DNA of 42,946 bases from Lachnospiraceae bacterium (GCA_017552985.1 JAFZNO010000057.1:1-42946), one strand, 5' to 3'; counted from the stretch's first letter, positions 9,101-16,773 are shown. The notes: generated by a model from the sequence alone, not told the origin. Numbers and translations are program-made.

Positions 9101-9907
9101 AGCGATCCGCTGCGTATTCTCCACGGCCTCCCAAGCATAGGGGAAAAGCCCTTTCATCTCCTCTTCGCTCTTTACGTAATACTGCCCGCCCTCATAGCGC
9201 ATGCGGTCCTCGTCCGCGAGACGCTTTCCCGTCTGCAGGCAGAGCAAAATGTCATGCGGTTCCGCATCCTCGGCGTAGGTGTAATGTACGTCGTTCGTGC
9301 ACACCAGCGGAATGTCCATCTCCTTACTCATCCTAAGCAGTTCCGTGTTGACGATCCGCTGTTCCGGAATGCCGTGATCCTGGAGCTCCAGAAAATAATT
9401 TCCCTTTCCAAAGCAATCCTCATATTTCTTTGCACACTTGCGCGCCTCGTCATACAAACCCTTTTGGATATATCTGGGCACCTCACCCGCAAGACACGCG
9501 GACAGCGCGATGATGCCCTCATGGTACTTCTCCAGCACCTCAAAATCCACGCGGGGCTTATAATAATAGCCCTCCGTGAAGCCCTTGCTAACAATCTTTG
9601 TCAGATTCGCGTAACCCGTATTATTCTCTGCAAGGAGAACCAGGTGATTGTACCTCTCCTCGCCGCCCGTCATCTCCTTGTCAAATCTGGAATTCGGCGC
9701 CACGTAAACCTCGCAGCCAAGGATGGGCTTAATGCCTGCCTCCCTCGCCGCGCGATAAAAATCGATCACGCCGTACATCACGCCGTGATCCGTGATCGCC
9801 GCACTGTCCATGCCCAGTTCCTTTACCCTGCGCACGTACTCCTTGATCTTATTTGCACCATCCAAAAGAGAATATTCCGTGTGAACGTGAAGATGAACAA
9901 ACGCCAT
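6146..9907 (-). CDS. dnaE: DNA polymerase III alpha subunit (DnaE type)
   Basis: 1253 residues, the replicative polymerase subunit of the DnaE type (not PolC). Domains in order: PHP domain at residues 1-280 (FVHLHVHTEYSLLDG, AAITDHGVMYG); palm with PGRGSAAGS at 391-399 and the catalytic PDIDIDF at 431-437; fingers and tau-binding region; helix-hairpin-helix region (YSLTAIKGVGRPIIEAL); OB-fold (ATVIVGGMITGKNVKYTKNN). After the OB-fold comes a Gly/Arg/Ser-rich low-complexity linker at about 1115-1175, then a conserved-looking C-terminal domain of about 77 residues. The protein is therefore longer than the common 1150-1180 residues. The ATG at 9907 has only a weak ribosome binding site (GGGTATGGGTC). 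A promoter lies upstream. Confidence 0.97.
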   Translation of the reverse strand: MAFVHLHVHTEYSLLDGANKIKEYVRRVKELGMDSAAITDHGVMYGVIDFYRAAREAGIKPILGCEVYVAPNSRFDKEMTGGEERYNHLVLLAENNTGYANLTKIVSKGFTEGYYYKPRVDFEVLEKYHEGIIALSACLAGEVPRYIQKGLYDEARKCAKKYEDCFGKGNYFLELQDHGIPEQRIVNTELLRMSKEMDIPLVCTNDVHYTYAEDAEPHDILLCLQTGKRLADEDRMRYEGGQYYVKSEEEMKGLFPYAWEAVENTQRIADRCNVEIKFGETKLPHYEVPEGYDSWSYLNKLCNDGLIARYGRDLLHVENSWEPVNLPEDPESYDALLKEVMGRQAGDTGQTYGERLSYELGIIKRMGYVDYFLIVWDFINYAKENDIPVGPGRGSAAGSIVSYCLKITNIDPIRYSLLFERFLNPERVSMPDIDIDFCFERRQEVIDYVSRKYGAEKVVQIVTFGTLAARGVIRDVGRAMDLPYAYVDKIAKMVPQELNITLDLALEKNPELRKLYEEDEQVRYLIDMCKRLEGLPRHTSMHAAGVVICPKAADEFVPLSRGSDGAITTQFTMTTLEELGLLKMDFLGLRTLTVIHDAVNFVEKSQGIRLDMDRLDYNDPKVLAYIGTGKTEGVFQLESGGMKSFMKELRPGSLEDVIAGISLYRPGPMDFIPKYLKGKNDAGSVTYSCPQLEPILRPTHGCIVYQEQVMQIVRDLGGYTLGRSDLVRRAMSKKKQSVMEKERANFVYGNPEEGVPGCAANGISEKVASHIYDEMMDFAKYAFNKSHAACYAVVAYQTAFLKYYYPVEFMAALMTSVIDNSSKVSEYILTCRSMGIEVLPPDVNQGESGFSVQDGKIRYSLTAIKGVGRPIIEALAEERRVGGPFTNIKDFITRMSEHDINKRVIESCIKAGALDSLGGTRKQFMAVYSQIMERIVHDRKNSMAGQLTLFDIVSDEQKEEFDVVLPKVGEYDKEMLLQFEKEVLGVYVSGHPLEAWQELWRRQITNTSMDFAIDEETGEPKVHDQATVIVGGMITGKNVKYTKNNEAMAFINVEDLVGGLEIIVFPKTYSECGSLLLEDAKVFVKGRVSLKEDRDGNPVCNVICEQMVSFEEAKERTDAKSGPVFQDRRGREGSGRSWTPGNPAGGGWQGSRRDDAPNAGGAQGGNQASARPSVKKLPNGVWIQFETMEQYKEREQELLDAIADSDGDDNVVIFIKENKQIRTLPANRCVKADDGLKNRLGVIFGAENVKFRL

Positions 9908-9944
9908 GACCCATACCCCGTTTTATCAGATTCCACCAATATTT

Positions 9945-9973
9945 ATCCTAGCACGTTTCCCCACGCTAATCAA
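9945..9973 (-). promoter_or_regulatory. Sigma-A type promoter of dnaE
   Basis: On the minus strand, TTGATT (9968-9973) and TAGGAT (9945-9950) are 17 bp apart. It is placed between the metK terminator and the dnaE start. Confidence 0.5.
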
Positions 9974-9993
9974 TCGAACAAAACGTGAAACTT

Positions 9994-10024
9994 AAAATGG
10001 GCCAGGGAGACGTTCCCTGACCCA
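9994..10024 (-). terminator. Rho-independent terminator after metK
   Basis: On the minus strand, TGGGTCAGGGA pairs with TCCCTGGCCCA (one G-U pair) and is followed by TTTTAAGTTT. It starts 23 bp after the metK stop codon. Its outer stem matches that of the terminator at 1994-2025. Confidence 0.85.
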
Positions 10025-10047
10025 TTATATCTTTTATATGATTTTTC

Positions 10048-11241
10048 TTACAGATACTTCTTTAATACGTCGATCTTGTCGGTCTTCTCCCAAGGCAGGT
10101 CTACGTCGGTACGTCCGAAGTGACCGTATGCAGCCGTTGCGCGGTAGATGGGTCTTCTGAGATCCAGCATCTTGATGATGCCCGCAGGACGAAGGTCGAA
10201 GTTCTCACGAATGATATTCACCAGCTTTTCATCAGAAAGCTTACCGGTTCCAAAGGTATCTACCATGACGGAGGTGGGATGAGCCACGCCGATCGCGTAG
10301 GAAAGCTGGATCTCGCACTTTTTCGCAAGTCCTGCGGCAACGACGTTCTTTGCCACGTAACGTGCCGCGTAAGCCGCACTTCTGTCCACCTTCGTGCAAT
10401 CCTTTCCGGAGAATGCTCCGCCGCCGTGACGGGCATATCCGCCGTAGGTGTCTACGATGATCTTACGACCGGTCAGTCCGCTGTCTCCTGCAGGTCCGCC
10501 GATCACGAAACGACCGGTGGGATTGATGAAGAACTTCGTGTTCTCATCGATCATCTTTGCGGGAAGCACCTCGTCAAACACGTATTTCTTGATATCCTTA
10601 TGGATCTGCTCCTGGGTCACGTTCGCGTCATGCTGGGTGGAAAGAACCACTGCCTCCAGGCGGAAGGGCTTTCCGTTCTCATCATATTCCACGGAAACCT
10701 GGCTCTTGCCGTCGGGACGAAGATAGGAAAGCGTTCCGTTCTTGCGCACTTCGGTCAGCTTTCTCGTCAGCTTGTGTGCCAGGGAAATGGGATAGGGCAT
10801 CAGCTCCGGAGTCTCGTCGGTTGCATAACCAAACATCATGCCCTGGTCGCCGGCGCCTATGGCGTCAAGCTCATCATCGTCCATGTCCTTCTCACCATTT
10901 TTTGCCTCCAGCGCCTTGTCAACGCCCATCGCAATGTCAGGGGACTGCTTTTCCAGTGCCACGATCACGCCACAGGTGTTTCCGTCAAAGCCCTTTTCGG
11001 AGGAATCATAGCCGATCTCCGTTACGGTCTTTCTGACAATGTCAGTCACGTTGACGTTTGCCTTCGTGGTGATCTCGCCCATGACAAGCACAAAACCAGT
11101 CTTCGTACAGGTTTCACACGCCACGCGGCTATTGGGATCCTGCTCCATGAGAGCGTCCAGAACGGCATCGCTCACGGCGTCGCAGATCTTATCGGGATGT
11201 CCTTCAGTTACGGATTCGGAAGTAAATAATCTTTTCTCCAT
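10048..11241 (-). CDS. metK: S-adenosylmethionine synthetase
   Basis: 397 residues from the ATG at 11241. This start is chosen because AAGGAGATACC precedes it and because the longer reading frame from 11289 would run through the riboswitch terminator. It makes SAM from methionine and ATP. Signatures: [20 protein letters not shown] (ATP site), [39 protein letters not shown], and the phosphate loop [19 protein letters not shown]. It is controlled by a SAM-I riboswitch in its leader, giving feedback by its own product, and has its own promoter and terminator. Confidence 0.98.
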   Translation of the reverse strand: MEKRLFTSESVTEGHPDKICDAVSDAVLDALMEQDPNSRVACETCTKTGFVLVMGEITTKANVNVTDIVRKTVTEIGYDSSEKGFDGNTCGVIVALEKQSPDIAMGVDKALEAKNGEKDMDDDELDAIGAGDQGMMFGYATDETPELMPYPISLAHKLTRKLTEVRKNGTLSYLRPDGKSQVSVEYDENGKPFRLEAVVLSTQHDANVTQEQIHKDIKKYVFDEVLPAKMIDENTKFFINPTGRFVIGGPAGDSGLTGRKIIVDTYGGYARHGGGAFSGKDCTKVDRSAAYAARYVAKNVVAAGLAKKCEIQLSYAIGVAHPTSVMVDTFGTGKLSDEKLVNIIRENFDLRPAGIIKMLDLRRPIYRATAAYGHFGRTDVDLPWEKTDKIDVLKKYL

Positions 11242-11270
11242 GGTATCTCCTTTTTCTTCTTTAAAACTGG

Positions 11271-11299
11271 AAAAGTCCGCTTGGTTCATAAGCGGACTT
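11271..11299 (-). terminator. Regulatory terminator of the SAM-I riboswitch
   Basis: On the minus strand, AAGTCCGCTT and AAGCGGACTT form a 10-bp stem around a 7-base loop, followed by TTTTCC. It lies 30 bp upstream of the metK ATG and 18 bp downstream of the aptamer, as expected for an expression platform. The U-tract is short (UUUU, two of them inside the stem), so it may be only partly efficient. I could not identify a clear antiterminator by eye. Confidence 0.75.
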
Positions 11300-11316
11300 G
11301 GTTACGGTATCAAATC

Positions 11317-11418
11317 CTCTTATTGTTCGAAATTTCTTTCGCTCAGGGAGGCACCTTCCTTTGCAGGGGTTGCCGTGGTTTCATCGATCCTATGTATCTC
11401 CACCACTCTGAATAAGAG
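11317..11418 (-). promoter_or_regulatory. SAM-I (S-box) riboswitch aptamer
   Basis: On the minus strand an 8-bp P1 helix (CTCTTATT with AATAAGAG) encloses the S-box core: AGAGTGGTGGAG, then GATGAAACCACGGCAACC (kink-turn and J1/2), then GGAAGGTGCC and TCCCTGAGCGAAAG (P3 side and P4). It binds SAM. With the terminator that follows, it should switch metK off when SAM is plentiful. Confidence 0.96.
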
Positions 11419-11450
11419 AAATCAAATATAAAATTGTATTACAGTAACTA

Positions 11451-11479
11451 ACATTACAACTGGAAAAGCATTTTGTCAA
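11451..11479 (-). promoter_or_regulatory. Sigma-A type promoter of metK and its riboswitch
   Basis: On the minus strand, a perfect TTGACA (11474-11479) and TAATGT (11451-11456) are 17 bp apart. The predicted start of transcription is about 25 bases before the P1 helix of the aptamer. Confidence 0.7.
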
Positions 11480-11518
11480 CTGGATTTTTCTAAATGATCA
11501 AAAAAGATCAGTTTCCGG

Positions 11519-12811
11519 TCAGCCGGTCTTCAACTTAAACTTCTGGAACTCTCTCTGATCCTCCACAAGTTCGATCTGGGCACCCAGAGCCTTGAGCTTC
11601 AAATGGAAATCCTCATAGCCTCTCTGGATATATCTCACCTCGTCCACCAAGGTGTACCCGTCTGCCACCAGCGCCGCAGTCACAAGCGCCGCGCCTGCAC
11701 GCAGGTCCGGAGCACAAATGCTTGCGCCCGTGTACTTCTTAACGCCATTGATGATGGCGGTGGAACCCTCCACGCGGATGTTTGCGCCCATGCGGGTAAG
11801 CTCGTCCACGTACTTAAAACGGTTTTCAAAAATGGTATCAGTTACGATGCTAATACCGTCAGCAAGCCCAAGCGCCACTGCGATCTGGGGCTGCATGTCC
11901 GTAGGGAAGCCAGGATATGGCAACGTCTTTACGTGGGTCGGCTTCATGGTTTTCGAGCATACCACTCTCACGCAATCGTCAAATTCATCCACCTCACAGC
12001 CAATCTCGATCAGCTTTGCGGTGATGGACTCCAAGTGCTTCGGGATCACGTTCTTCACCATCAGGTCACCCTTCGTCACTGCTGCCGCGAACATGAACGT
12101 ACCTGCTTCGATCTGGTCCGGAATAATGGTATATTCCGCGCCGTGCAGCTTCTTTACGCCCTTGATCCTGATCACGTCAGTACCTGCGCCCTTAATGTGC
12201 GCGCCGCAGCTGTTCAGGAAGTTTGCAAGGTCAACGACGTGAGGCTCCTTCGCGGAGTTCTCGATGATGGTCGTGCCCTCTGCAAGCGTTGCAGCCATCA
12301 TGACGTTGATGGTCGCGCCAACGCTGACGCAGTCCATGTAAATGTGGGTGCCGACCAGCCTGTCCGCCTTAGTCTTAATGTAACCGTGCTCGATCACTAC
12401 CTCCGCGCCCAAAGCACGAAAACCCTTGATGTGCTGGTCGATCGCACGACATCCGATGTCACAGCCGCCGGGAAGAGGCACGGATGCCTCACGGTACTTT
12501 CCAAGAAGCGCGCCGACGGGATAATACGCCGCGCGGATCTTCTTGATGTTGTCATCCTCTATCTCTTTCGAGAAAATATTACCGCCATTGATGGTAACGC
12601 TGTGTCTCCCGGTGCGTACCACGGAGACGCCAATCGTCTTCAACGCATCCAACAGCACGTTCGTGTCGAATACGTCTGGCATGTTATCGATATAGACCGT
12701 TTCATCCGTCATCACGGCAGCGGCAAGAATCGGCAGGGCAGCATTTTTACTGCCACCGATCTCAACCTCTCCCACCAGCGGATTACCGCCTTTGATCGCA
12801 TATTGTTTCAT
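11519..12811 (-). CDS. murA: UDP-N-acetylglucosamine 1-carboxyvinyltransferase
   Basis: 430 residues from the ATG at 12811, preferred to the in-frame ATG at 12820 because the GAGGG ribosome binding site touches the latter but lies 9 bases from the former. MurA transfers enolpyruvate from PEP to UDP-GlcNAc, the first committed step of peptidoglycan synthesis. Signatures: GEVEIGGSKNAALPILAAAV (the KN pair), LPGGCDIGCRAIDQHIKG with the catalytic loop Cys in GGCDIGCR, GFPTDMQPQIAVALGLADG, and DLRAGAALVTAALVADG. A cysteine in the loop predicts fosfomycin sensitivity of this copy. It has its own promoter; no terminator separates it from the peptidase gene upstream. Confidence 0.96.
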   Translation of the reverse strand: MKQYAIKGGNPLVGEVEIGGSKNAALPILAAAVMTDETVYIDNMPDVFDTNVLLDALKTIGVSVVRTGRHSVTINGGNIFSKEIEDDNIKKIRAAYYPVGALLGKYREASVPLPGGCDIGCRAIDQHIKGFRALGAEVVIEHGYIKTKADRLVGTHIYMDCVSVGATINVMMAATLAEGTTIIENSAKEPHVVDLANFLNSCGAHIKGAGTDVIRIKGVKKLHGAEYTIIPDQIEAGTFMFAAAVTKGDLMVKNVIPKHLESITAKLIEIGCEVDEFDDCVRVVCSKTMKPTHVKTLPYPGFPTDMQPQIAVALGLADGISIVTDTIFENRFKYVDELTRMGANIRVEGSTAIINGVKKYTGASICAPDLRAGAALVTAALVADGYTLVDEVRYIQRGYEDFHLKLKALGAQIELVEDQREFQKFKLKTG

Positions 12812-12880
12812 TTCAAACATCCCTCTTTTTTATAGAGTATTTCCAAACCCAATTTCCCACATTACTCCATATTATGGTTA

Positions 12881-12909
12881 GCATACCACAAAAAGGCAGA
12901 TTTGTAAAT
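12881..12909 (-). promoter_or_regulatory. Sigma-A type promoter of murA
   Basis: On the minus strand, TTTACA (12904-12909) and TATGCT (12881-12886) are 17 bp apart, within the 100-bp gap after the M23 peptidase gene. Confidence 0.6.
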
Positions 12910-12925
12910 CGAACGCGCGTTTGCA

Positions 12926-14524
12926 TTAATTTGTAACGTACTTCAACGGATCCACGGCCGTTCCGTTCACTCGGATCTCAAAGTGCAGGTGAGGTCCCGT
13001 GCTTACGCCCGTATTACCGCTCAGTGCGATCTTTTCACCCTGTTTTACCTTCTGTCCGGATTTTACGAGTACCTTGGACAGATGTCCGTATCTGGTCTGC
13101 TTGCCGTCCTCATGGTCAATAAATACGCAGTATCCGTAACCATTTGCCCATCCTGCCTTCGATACGGTACCGCCGCAGGATGCCATGACGGACGTTCCCG
13201 TAGGCGTTGACCAGTCGACGCCCTGATGGTACGTGCTTGCTCCAGCCTTCGGCGCGCTTCTCTTACCAAATTTGGAGGAAATCTTACCACCGGAGATCGG
13301 CTTAATATACGTAGGAGGAACCTTCGTACCGCGCTCAATGATCAGAGGAACGGACTCTTTGATCAGCTCCTGCTTTAGGATGACTCTTTCCACTACGGTG
13401 TCATTGACGTAATTCTCCTCAACGGTGATCTTACGGAAGCCCGCGGAGGGTTGCTGGCGAACCACCTGTTCACTGGTGTACCAGCTAGTATTTTCGATGT
13501 AGATCGTATCTGCATCATAGATTTCTTCATAGTACTTGGTCTCTTTTCTGGTCACGGAAAGCTCCGGCTCGGGCACCGTGATGATCAGCTTGTCTCCCAC
13601 GTGGATCCTCGTGTTCACGGAATCCAAAAGGTCACTGTTCATCTCCACGATGCGGTCCATGGGCACGTTGACCTTCAGCGCGATCTCAGAAAGCGTGTCT
13701 CCCGAGACAACGGTATATTCCACGGGAACCTCCTGCTCCGTGACAAGATGCTCCACCGCTTCGTCCAGGGGTTTCACTTGGTTGGCGGGAAGATACGCGC
13801 TGATCACTTCCACGTTCTCCGCAAGATTCATGTCGTGCACGCCATATTCAAAGTCGCCAAAGTCCATTTCCTTCGGCTCCTCAAAGGTCTTTCCCACCGG
13901 GCTCAGGTAAGGCATTGCACCCACCTCAAGAAAGCTCTCTTCCGTAACTTCCTCCTCGACAATCTTTTCCAGATTCTCCACGACCACGGTAAACACGCTA
14001 AATTCCCTGTTCGGGTCTCTCACGAGCTTCACCTGGAAATTACCGGAATCATCATACTTGTCAATGGCCGCCTGGAACAGGGATTCCACTTCACCCTGAT
14101 TGGCCAGGTTGATCAGATAATCCTTAACCTTAATGGTATAGCCTCTTTGCATCGGAACCTGGACCGCACTCTGCAAAACAGAGAGCATGTTGGTCCGCAC
14201 GTAAGTCTCTTCATCCAAATATCCCCAAAGGATCTCTTCGCCTGCCAGTTCCAGCTCAGCCTCCAAAAAGGTTAAGCCTTCCCTTGCCGACTGGATCTGA
14301 TACCTTGCTTCCCAAAGCATCTTCTCCGCCTTTGCCGGATCATCTACCGTGCCCACGTCCACGCCATTCAGCTTTACGTGGAAAACGTTGTCTCCGCCTT
14401 TCTCAAAAGGAACGTAGCCCCTCACAAACAACAAACTGATGAAAATGGTGATCACTGTTGATCTGATGATCGTAAACTTAATATATTTATGCTCTTTTCG
14501 TCTTTTCCGAACTCGTTTTGTCAT
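12926..14524 (-). CDS. Membrane-anchored LysM - G5 - M23 peptidoglycan peptidase
   Basis: 532 residues from the ATG at 14524; a longer frame would need a TTG at 14536 that lies against its ribosome binding site. A basic N-terminus (KRVRKRRKEHK) and one hydrophobic helix (IIRSTVITIFISLLFVRGYV) suggest an anchor or uncleaved signal. A long extracellular region follows; then LysM (about 270-322, VEYTVVSGDTLSEIALKVNV), a G5 domain (about 330-405), and a C-terminal M23 domain (about 415-530) with zinc ligands in YHQGVDWSTPTG and GPHLHFEIRVNG. M23 enzymes cut peptidoglycan cross-links or stems; LysM binds glycan. The metal residues look complete, so it should be active. Last gene of a three-gene operon. 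Confidence 0.92.
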   Translation of the reverse strand: MTKRVRKRRKEHKYIKFTIIRSTVITIFISLLFVRGYVPFEKGGDNVFHVKLNGVDVGTVDDPAKAEKMLWEARYQIQSAREGLTFLEAELELAGEEILWGYLDEETYVRTNMLSVLQSAVQVPMQRGYTIKVKDYLINLANQGEVESLFQAAIDKYDDSGNFQVKLVRDPNREFSVFTVVVENLEKIVEEEVTEESFLEVGAMPYLSPVGKTFEEPKEMDFGDFEYGVHDMNLAENVEVISAYLPANQVKPLDEAVEHLVTEQEVPVEYTVVSGDTLSEIALKVNVPMDRIVEMNSDLLDSVNTRIHVGDKLIITVPEPELSVTRKETKYYEEIYDADTIYIENTSWYTSEQVVRQQPSAGFRKITVEENYVNDTVVERVILKQELIKESVPLIIERGTKVPPTYIKPISGGKISSKFGKRSAPKAGASTYHQGVDWSTPTGTSVMASCGGTVSKAGWANGYGYCVFIDHEDGKQTRYGHLSKVLVKSGQKVKQGEKIALSGNTGVSTGPHLHFEIRVNGTAVDPLKYVTN

Positions 14525-14537
14525 GAATGTTGCCAAC

Positions 14538-15101
14538 CTACTTTTTTCTCACGCTATATCCAAAGGTGCCGAGCTTATCCCCGCACGTGTAGTACGTGCC
14601 GTGCGAATACGTGATGGGATCCGCCCAATCCAAATGGAATTTGTGTTTTTCGTCCATATATTTCTCATCGGCATGCACCGCCACGACCTTGGCCATGAAC
14701 ATGTCATGAGATCCCAGGGGCAGCACCTGCGTCACCTGGCATTCCAGATTGACGGGACTCTCCCCGATCAGCGGTGCCTTCACCATGCTTGCAGGCATCG
14801 CAGTCAAATGCATTTCCTTAAACTTGTCAACGTCGCGGCCGCTCTTTACGCCGCAATAATCCGTCGCAAAACAAAGCTGTCTCGTGGTGAGATTGATCAC
14901 GAACTCTCCCGTCTCCTTCAGAATGGAGTAAGAATACCTCTCCGGGCGCACGGAAATGGAGACCATGGGCGGATCGCTGCAAATGGTTCCGGCCCAAGCC
15001 ACCGTAATGATATTTGGTTTTCCGGCCGCGTCCGCCACGGACACCATGACAACAGGCAGGGGATATAACATGTTTCCCGGTTTCCAGATTTCTTTCGCCA
15101 C
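14538..15101 (-). CDS. Flavin reductase-like (FMN-binding) protein
   Basis: 187 residues from a GTG start at 15101, with AAAGGA 6 bases upstream. It is a flavin reductase-like split beta-barrel protein, with MLYPLPVVMVSVADAAGKPN at the start and the FMN-phosphate segment SISVRPERYSYSILKETGEF, then FVINLTTRQL. The middle (GESPVNLECQVTQVLPLGSH) and the C-terminal YYTCGDKLGTFGYSVRKK fit the clostridial FMN-binding subgroup (flavoredoxin-like). Members reduce free flavin or carry electrons; the substrate cannot be told. It lies 12 bp after the coiled-coil gene and 13 bp before the M23 peptidase start, so the three are co-transcribed, an unexplained combination. Confidence 0.88.
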   Translation of the reverse strand: MAKEIWKPGNMLYPLPVVMVSVADAAGKPNIITVAWAGTICSDPPMVSISVRPERYSYSILKETGEFVINLTTRQLCFATDYCGVKSGRDVDKFKEMHLTAMPASMVKAPLIGESPVNLECQVTQVLPLGSHDMFMAKVVAVHADEKYMDEKHKFHLDWADPITYSHGTYYTCGDKLGTFGYSVRKK

Positions 15102-15113
15102 GACTTTTCCTTT

Positions 15114-16412
15114 CTAGGGCAGGATCTTGAGCATCATCAGAATTTGCAGCGCAAGGCTTCCAAGGCTCATCACGAACGCAAGGACCGCAAAGATCAGCGT
15201 CAGCTTGCCCTTTCCCGTGAGCTTACCGATCTCTTTTGCAAGCTGCTCCGCCTGTTTTTCGTTTTCTTCCTTTAGCGCTCCCTGCACGTTGCGGTAAACC
15301 TTCACGCACTCTTTATGATACCCTTCTTTCAATTCATCATTCATGCCGGACAGCTTTTCTTCCAAAGATCTGTCCTGATCTTCGCGTTCCGCCTTCAGTT
15401 CCTCAGTCAAAACGTTCAGCTTTTCCGCGATACAATCGTTATCCGCATGAATTTTTTCAGAAGTTTTGGTCAGTTCCCGCGTGATCTCCTGAATCCTTGC
15501 GGCAGGATCCTCACGCCTTCCAATGCTCTCACGGAGGTCATTCACGCTCGCCGTAAGACTTGCATAGCCCTCACGCACGCCGTTTACGCCCGCTGCAAGG
15601 TCCGCATATCCTTCCCGGATACCATTTACGCCTGCCGTCAGGTCTGCATAACCCTCACGCACGCCGTCCATGCCAGCGGCAAGTCCCGCATAGTCTTCCC
15701 GCATGCCGTTCATGCTTGCCTCGAGACCAGCCAGTTCGTTATGACTTCCGTTATTCTCACTAAGGATCAAAAGATCTCCGCGAAGTCTGTCAATCCCCTC
15801 GCACAGGTCATCCAGGATCTCCTTCGTACCCGCAGCCTGTTCCTTCGTCTGGGAGACGTCCTCGCCATATCCCGTGAATCTCTCCTGAAGTCTTGCGATC
15901 TCCAGGTCGATCGCCGCAAGGCTCGTCTGGAGAACGGCGATCCCGTGCTTTAATTCCACGCTGTTTTCACGGATCTCCGCCATCTCTAGATTGAGCGACG
16001 CAGATTCCTTCTCGCTTTGGGTGCTTGCCGTGATGGCGGGTGCGCTCGCCTGAGTGCCCGCGCCCTTTGACGCAAGATCCCACTGGATGGCGGTCAGCTG
16101 CTCCTTCGCCTCCTCCAGGCTCTTGCCGAGCTGCGTAACTTCCTCTTCCACAATGTAAATAATATCTTCATCGATCACGGGCTTTACGTCACCGGCCGGC
16201 TTAGCGGTTTCGGCCACGGTACGCGCCGCGTTACTTTCGTATTCTTCCCTGAGCAGCCTAACGGATTCCTCCATACGGCCTGCTGCCTGCATCATCTGAT
16301 CTGCAGATTCCTGAAGACGCACTGCCGCCGTCTGCACTTCTCCTGCCTCATTTGCCCGGATGATATTCTGGGCATTCATCTTTTCTGCCAACTGATCCAT
16401 AAAAGTGTCCAT
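15114..16412 (-). CDS. Coiled-coil protein with 14-residue repeats and a C-terminal membrane anchor, function unknown
   Basis: 432 residues, not recognised as a named family. Almost the whole chain is polar, Glu/Gln/Ala-rich and helical, with few prolines. Residues about 225-300 contain five units of a 14-residue repeat (consensus G-V-N-G-V-R-E-G-Y-A-D-L-x-A); 14 is two heptads, so the repeat should extend a coiled coil. The only hydrophobic stretch is at the very end (LTLIFAVLAFVMSLGSLALQ then ILMMLKIL), predicting a tail-anchored protein with its bulk in the cytoplasm. GGAGGGG lies just before the ATG. It heads an operon with a flavin reductase-like protein and a LysM-G5-M23 peptidase. It superficially resembles chemoreceptor or SMC-like helices but lacks an MCP signalling hairpin or ATPase motifs. 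Confidence 0.75.
   Translation of the reverse strand: MDTFMDQLAEKMNAQNIIRANEAGEVQTAAVRLQESADQMMQAAGRMEESVRLLREEYESNAARTVAETAKPAGDVKPVIDEDIIYIVEEEVTQLGKSLEEAKEQLTAIQWDLASKGAGTQASAPAITASTQSEKESASLNLEMAEIRENSVELKHGIAVLQTSLAAIDLEIARLQERFTGYGEDVSQTKEQAAGTKEILDDLCEGIDRLRGDLLILSENNGSHNELAGLEASMNGMREDYAGLAAGMDGVREGYADLTAGVNGIREGYADLAAGVNGVREGYASLTASVNDLRESIGRREDPAARIQEITRELTKTSEKIHADNDCIAEKLNVLTEELKAEREDQDRSLEEKLSGMNDELKEGYHKECVKVYRNVQGALKEENEKQAEQLAKEIGKLTGKGKLTLIFAVLAFVMSLGSLALQILMMLKILP
15520..15729 (-). repeat. Five in-frame 42-bp tandem repeats in the coiled-coil gene
   Basis: Four units of exactly 42 bp (15562-15603, 15604-15645, 15646-15687, 15688-15729; each begins GCATA on the plus strand) plus a more diverged one at 15520-15561. 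They encode REGYADLAAGVNGV-like units. The exact length suggests expansion by slippage or unequal crossing over; the silent differences between units show they are not very recent copies. Confidence 0.9.
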
Positions 16413-16598
16413 GTTTTCCCCTCCATGGTTATGCCTACGCCCTCGCTATTGTACCATTTTTTATGATAAACCGCAACTCCCCAATTACGTCTGTTACTTA
16501 GACATTTACTAACCTTTAACTTCCCGTTCATATTTTGTTCATATTTCATTGCTATACTAAATAGTGTCAAACAAGTGATTGAACGATTTTTCATAATC

Positions 16599-16623
16599 GC
16601 CCAGATGCCAATGGTATCTGGGC
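16599..16623. other. 11-bp hairpin in the 360-bp gap between two genes
   Basis: GCCCAGATGCC, a 3-base loop, then GGTATCTGGGC. On the plus strand the stem is complete with one G-U pair; on the minus strand it has an A-C mismatch, so any RNA is more likely a plus transcript. A run of eight T occurs about 20 bases downstream on the plus strand, too far for a normal terminator. Apart from this and the terminator at 16686-16726, the gap 16413-16773 holds no convincing gene; a TTGACA at 16565-16570 (minus) may be the -35 for the coiled-coil operon but has no good -10. Confidence 0.4.
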
Positions 16624-16685
16624 ACTCCTCATTCTTCTCCCTTTTTTTTGTTACTGGCGCTCTTGCCTGGCATGGGCGTCAACAT

Positions 16686-16726
16686 AAAATAAGAGCCGCC
16701 TTTCAGGATCTCCCTCGGCGGCTCTT
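16686..16726 (-). terminator. Rho-independent terminator after the alarmone synthetase gene
   Basis: On the minus strand a 10-bp stem (AAGAGCCGCC with GGCGGCTCTT) around a 16-base loop is followed by ATTTTATG. It begins 48 bp after the stop codon of the alarmone synthetase gene. The plus strand also has a GTTTTA tail, so it may work both ways. Confidence 0.75.
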
Positions 16727-16773
16727 GTTTTATGCAATTTTATTTTTTCACGTCCGGATCAGCGGCTCTCCCG

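Noticed and set aside
11603-12835. 410-codon plus-strand open frame opposite murA
   Set aside because: murA is unmistakable on the minus strand; this frame is His/Arg/Val-rich shadow sequence.
15520-15729. The 42-bp repeats as a CRISPR array
   Set aside because: Units are contiguous with no spacers, are in frame in a long gene and differ from one another.
15114-16412. The coiled-coil protein as a chemoreceptor
   Set aside because: It lacks the conserved signalling hairpin tip and HAMP of chemoreceptors, and its single membrane helix is at the C-terminus.
16376-16594. 72-codon minus-strand frame before the coiled-coil gene
   Set aside because: It overlaps the well-marked start of the coiled-coil gene out of frame, has no ribosome binding site and shows no protein-like pattern.
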